DNA of 64,000 bases from Rhizobium mesosinicum (GTDB lineage: Bacteria > Pseudomonadota > Alphaproteobacteria > Rhizobiales > Rhizobiaceae), in the NCBI RefSeq assembly GCF_019511345.1, contig NZ_JAEUAK010000004.1, positions 1-64,000 on the forward strand, given 5' to 3'. Positions within the stretch are counted from its first letter, which is position 1, and each line of letters opens with the position of its first letter. Shown here in pieces: positions 60,997-64,000 of the stretch. A model generated the notes under the pieces. The model had not been told where the DNA came from, searched no databases, and saw only the letters and a program-made list of their open reading frames with translations. The translations under genes were made by a program, and so were the position numbers.

Positions 60997-62007
60997 TCAG
61001 CTTTCTCGGGAGAAGATCTGGCGCACGATGTAGTTCGGCGAAGCATCGTCGCGGTAATAGGTCCGAGCGATCATTTCCGACAGAATGCCCGTCGTGATCA
61101 TCTGCACCGAGGACAAGAGCAGCACGACGCCGACCATCAGCATCGGCCGCGTGCCGATATCGTTGCCCATGATGAACTTGTCGAAGCCGAGATAGATGAG
61201 GATCAGGGCTGCAAGGCCGCCGAGGCCAAGGCCGAGCGAGCCGAAGAAATGGCCCGGACGCGCCTTGTAGCGCATGAAGAACATCACAGACAGCAGATCG
61301 AGGATCACACGGAAGGTGCGTGAGATGCCGTATTTCGAGGTGCCATGCTGCCGCGCGTGATGGGTGACGGCCATTTCGCCGATGCGCGAGCTCGGCACGA
61401 CGCCGGCAACCCAGGCCGGGATGAAGCGGTGCATTTCGCCCATCAGCTTAACCTGTTTGATGATCGAGGCGCGGTAGATCTTCAGGCTGCAGCCATAATC
61501 GTGCAGCTTGACGCCGGTGATGCGGCCGATGAGATAGTTCGCGCACCAGGAGGGGATTTTGCGCAGCAGCAGCCCGTCCTGGCGGTTCTTGCGCCAGCCG
61601 ACGAGCAGGTCGAGTTCGCGCCGTTCCAGCTCCGAGACCATCGAAGGGATATCCTTCGGATCGTTCTGCAGGTCTCCGTCCATGGTGGCGATGAGCCGTC
61701 CCTGCGCTGTATCGATCCCGGCCTGCATGGCGGCGGTCTGGCCGAAATTGCGCTGCAGCTCGACGATGCGCAGCGCCAGCCCTTCGCGGTTGACGAACTT
61801 GCGGGCATTGACGAGCGTTGCGTCCGTGCTGCCGTCGTCGACGAGGATCAGTTCCCAGCGATGCGGATAGTCGGTCATGGCCGCGGCAATGCGCTCGACG
61901 AGCGGGCCGATGCTTTCTTCCTCGTTGAAGACAGGAACGACCAGCGATAGTTCGAGCGGTTGCACCTGATCATTCGTACCGCGAATGGACTCTACCGTTG
62001 TCTGCAA
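60997..62007 (-). CDS. rgtE: GT2 polyprenyl-phosphate glycosyltransferase, candidate RgtE
   Basis: A 336-residue family 2 glycosyltransferase of the ArnC/DPM type: SLVVPVFNEEESIGPLVERI at the start, LVDDGSTDAT and ATMDGDLQNDPKDIP for sugar-nucleotide and metal binding, and two C-terminal helices (about 240-315) that anchor it. It would load a sugar on a polyprenyl phosphate for the adjacent GT-C enzyme. In Rhizobium RgtE makes dodecaprenyl-phosphate galacturonic acid. The start appears to be TTG 62007, preceded by AGGAG at 9 bases. An undecaprenyl-phosphate mannose or arabinose role cannot be excluded. Confidence 0.6.
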   Translation of the reverse strand: MQTTVESIRGTNDQVQPLELSLVVPVFNEEESIGPLVERIAAAMTDYPHRWELILVDDGSTDATLVNARKFVNREGLALRIVELQRNFGQTAAMQAGIDTAQGRLIATMDGDLQNDPKDIPSMVSELERRELDLLVGWRKNRQDGLLLRKIPSWCANYLIGRITGVKLHDYGCSLKIYRASIIKQVKLMGEMHRFIPAWVAGVVPSSRIGEMAVTHHARQHGTSKYGISRTFRVILDLLSVMFFMRYKARPGHFFGSLGLGLGGLAALILIYLGFDKFIMGNDIGTRPMLMVGVVLLLSSVQMITTGILSEMIARTYYRDDASPNYIVRQIFSRES

Positions 62008-62087
62008 CTTTCATTTCTCCTAAAAGGCGCGGCAATGGAAGACCGATGAAAACCAGCCGCCGCAGCCAAACTTAGGAAGCCTGATAC

Positions 62088-63047
62088 ATGAAGACCCCGA
62101 GTGTTGAAAGCGGGCAATCCTGGTTTCTGCGCAATCGCATGAGCCTGCTGACGGTCGCAATCGTCGCAGCTTACGCGCTTTTCATCGAATGGTTCTGGGG
62201 CTGGCCGGTCATATTGGAACAATGGGCCGCTGTCGGCCCGCGTCCGGTCATCGGCGCGCTGATACTCCTGACCAGCACCTATTTCCTGCGTACATGGCGC
62301 ATCTACGATTATTTTCCACGGGAGACGGCGGGCCGTTTCGCAACGCTCTTCCGCGTCACCCAGATCCATAACCTCCTGAACATCATGCTGCCCTTCCGCG
62401 CCGGCGAGACCAGCTTTCCGGTGCTGATGCGCACGGAATTCGGCATTCCCCTGACGCGCGGCACCTCCGCTCTGCTGGTCATGCGGCTGTTGGACCTGCA
62501 TGCGCTATTGGCGGCTGCCGGCCTCGGCTTTGCTGTAGCCGCCTCGAACGCAGCTCTTGCATGGCTTGTCTGGGTCATCTTCCTGTTCCTGCCGGTCTTC
62601 GCCTTTGCTGCCCGCAAGCCGCTGCTGCGCTTCGGTGCAAAACTTCTGCCGGGCAAGGCGCAGGTGCTGCTTCATGAAATCGAGAATGGACTGCCTTTCG
62701 ATGCCGTCGCCTTCAGCCGCGCCTGGGCGATGACGATCGTCAACTGGCTGGTGAAGGTGCTGGTGCTCGCCTGGGCGCTCGGCCTGATGGGCGTCATGCC
62801 GATGGCGGCAAGCTTCGGCGGCGCGTTGGGCGGTGAGCTTTCCTCCGTCCTTCCGGTCCATGCGCCCGGTGGCGTCGGCACCTATCCCGCCGGCATCACC
62901 GCCGGTGCGGTCGCCTTCGGCGCATCGAGCGAACGCACGGCGCTGGATGCGCTGGCCCAGGCAAGCGTCAACGCCCACCTGCTCATCATCGTCTCTGCCC
63001 TGACCGGGACCGCCATCTCGCTTCCGCTCGGCCGCCGAAAAGCCTGA
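62088..63047 (+). CDS. Lysylphosphatidylglycerol synthase TM-like / UPF0104 membrane protein
   Basis: A 319-residue polytopic protein of the LPG-synthase transmembrane (UPF0104, AglD-like) family with about eight helices. Distinctive parts are RTWRIYDYFPRETAGRFATL, followed by the MLPFRAGETSFPVL motif, and the late glycine-rich SSVLPVHAPGGVGTYPAGIT. Members act as flippases or cofactors of lipid-linked glycosylation and lipid modification. It is divergent from the rgtE-like gene by 80 bases, which suggests a role with that lipid-linked sugar. AGGAAG precedes the ATG. Confidence 0.75.
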   Translation: MKTPSVESGQSWFLRNRMSLLTVAIVAAYALFIEWFWGWPVILEQWAAVGPRPVIGALILLTSTYFLRTWRIYDYFPRETAGRFATLFRVTQIHNLLNIMLPFRAGETSFPVLMRTEFGIPLTRGTSALLVMRLLDLHALLAAAGLGFAVAASNAALAWLVWVIFLFLPVFAFAARKPLLRFGAKLLPGKAQVLLHEIENGLPFDAVAFSRAWAMTIVNWLVKVLVLAWALGLMGVMPMAASFGGALGGELSSVLPVHAPGGVGTYPAGITAGAVAFGASSERTALDALAQASVNAHLLIIVSALTGTAISLPLGRRKA

Positions 63048-63136
63048 CGACATCTCCGCAAATTCTGTCATATTAACAACGTGAGATTGCGATAGTTTCT
63101 GTTTTCGCTTGAATTCCATGACGAGGGAGGGGCTTC

Positions 63137-64000
63137 ATGGTGGATCTGCGGACTTTCGGGGAAGTTGAGAATGTCGTCCGCAGCCGCCTGCGACGGATGA
63201 AGCCGGAGATCGAGCGATCGCTGACGCAGATCGCCGAGGGCAACCCGCTCGCAGCCGAGACCCAGACGACGAGGCGCATCGACAGACTCCAGGTCAAGGC
63301 CGGTCTCAGCCGCGAAGAAGCGGGATTGATATCGTCGGCGATCGACATGATCGCCAGGGACAAGGGCGCGCGCGCCGGAAAAATGCCGGGGCCGGAAGCC
63401 ATTCTCGGATCGACGCTCGATTTCGTCGGCGTTTCCTTTCTGGAGCGGGGCCGCCGCGCCGCTGATGCGGTCGGCCGTATCGCCTTCCTCAACGAAGGAC
63501 CGCAGGGAACCGGCTTTCTGGTCGCGCCCAACCTTCTGCTGACCAATCATCATGTGATTGAATCGGCCGCCGCTTCCGGCAAGTTTCAGGTTCAGTTCGA
63601 TTACGAATATGACGTTGCCGGCCGGGCGCGCAATCCGACGTCTTTCCTGTTCGATCCCACGCTTTGTTTCGTGACCGACAGTATCGAGGGATTGGATTTC
63701 ACGCTGATCGGCATCGGCGAACGACGATCAGGCACCCGTCGCCTCGAAGAGTTCGGCTTCATTCCGCTCTCCGATGCCAGCGACAAACATATGCTCGGGG
63801 AGATCGCCAACGTGATCCAGCATCCCGATGGGCGGTTCAAGGAACTGGTGCTGCGCGAGAACCATCTCGTCGCCCGCGACGAGACCCAGCAGGTTCTGCA
63901 TTATGTCGCCGATACCGAACAGGGCTCTTCCGGTTCGCCGGTCTTCAACAATGAATGGGAGCCGATCGCCCTTCATCACTGGGGCGGCCCCTGGCTGGAG
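63137..64000 (+). CDS. Trypsin-like serine protease with novel N-terminal region (partial, runs off the window)
   Basis: The frame opens at ATG 63137, with GGGAGGGG in front, and is intact for 288 codons up to the right edge. There is no signal peptide, so the enzyme appears cytoplasmic. Residues about 1-95 are helical and charged (IERSLTQIAEGNPLAAETQT, VKAGLSREEAG) and unlike DegP. The protease domain begins near 118: GTGFLVAPNLLLTNHHVI gives H139, LDFTLIGIG gives D187 and TEQGSSGSPVF gives the nucleophile S265. The C-terminal part is missing. It may belong to conflict-type, effector-associated trypsin proteins, but the missing part decides. Confidence 0.75.
   Translation, partial: MVDLRTFGEVENVVRSRLRRMKPEIERSLTQIAEGNPLAAETQTTRRIDRLQVKAGLSREEAGLISSAIDMIARDKGARAGKMPGPEAILGSTLDFVGVSFLERGRRAADAVGRIAFLNEGPQGTGFLVAPNLLLTNHHVIESAAASGKFQVQFDYEYDVAGRARNPTSFLFDPTLCFVTDSIEGLDFTLIGIGERRSGTRRLEEFGFIPLSDASDKHMLGEIANVIQHPDGRFKELVLRENHLVARDETQQVLHYVADTEQGSSGSPVFNNEWEPIALHHWGGPWLE

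Overview
The window is a GC-rich chromosomal segment of an alphaproteobacterium, most likely a Rhizobium or close relative. The reasons are gene content (a FeuN-FeuP-FeuQ-type regulatory locus, the cytochrome c maturation operon ccmI-ccmE-ccmF-ccmH, also called cycHJKL, degP followed by a two-component pair and glnE, and a probable lipid-linked galacturonic acid pair like rgtD/rgtE) and several dispersed palindromic intergenic repeats of a kind I associate with Rhizobium. No tRNA, rRNA, CRISPR array or complete insertion sequence was found. Most of the window reads as core chromosome.

Layout. 0-5.2 kb: small genes (DUF983 protein, NTF2-like protein with its TetR regulator, GH19-type lysozyme-like enzyme, Dabb protein, MFS transporter), with an AT-rich nested inverted repeat at 3443-3696. 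5.4-18.5 kb: feuN-feuP-feuQ, a lipoprotein, ccmIEFH, a minus-strand ArsR/SRPBCC/VOC/DoxX operon, then the periplasmic protease DegP with an OmpR-type regulator and its kinase. 18.5-28.3 kb: a composite palindromic element, glnE, a PAS histidine kinase, aminopeptidase N and a soluble chemoreceptor-like protein with unusual domain order. 28.7-39.5 kb: a DMT transporter, an unknown winged-helix-like protein, uracil-DNA glycosylase, an Hsp70 relative, an AmpR-like regulator without a neighbouring ampC, and an RND efflux operon.

39.8-52.3 kb: an APH-type kinase, an atypical SDR, ETF-ubiquinone oxidoreductase, a VapBC toxin-antitoxin pair, an L,D-transpeptidase, a DMT transporter divergent from an Lrp regulator, an unusual inverted pair of 9-bp tandem arrays, mgtE with a structured leader and possible leader peptide, an alcohol dehydrogenase divergent from an HxlR regulator, an MFS exporter and a lipid kinase. 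52.3-64 kb: a GGDEF protein, a LysR regulator divergent from an NmrA-type reductase, a divergent putrescine pair (gamma-glutamylputrescine synthetase and class III aminotransferase) bracketed by two copies of one palindromic repeat, the GT-C/GT2 pair, a UPF0104 membrane protein, and the first 288 codons of a cytoplasmic trypsin-like protease that runs off the right edge.

No complete new system such as a defence island or biosynthetic cluster is evident. The most unusual items are the inverted 9-bp tandem arrays (46439-46600), the nested inverted repeat (3443-3696), the mgtE leader, the receptor at 27220-28326 and the edge-truncated protease. All family assignments were made by eye from motifs and neighbours, without database searches.
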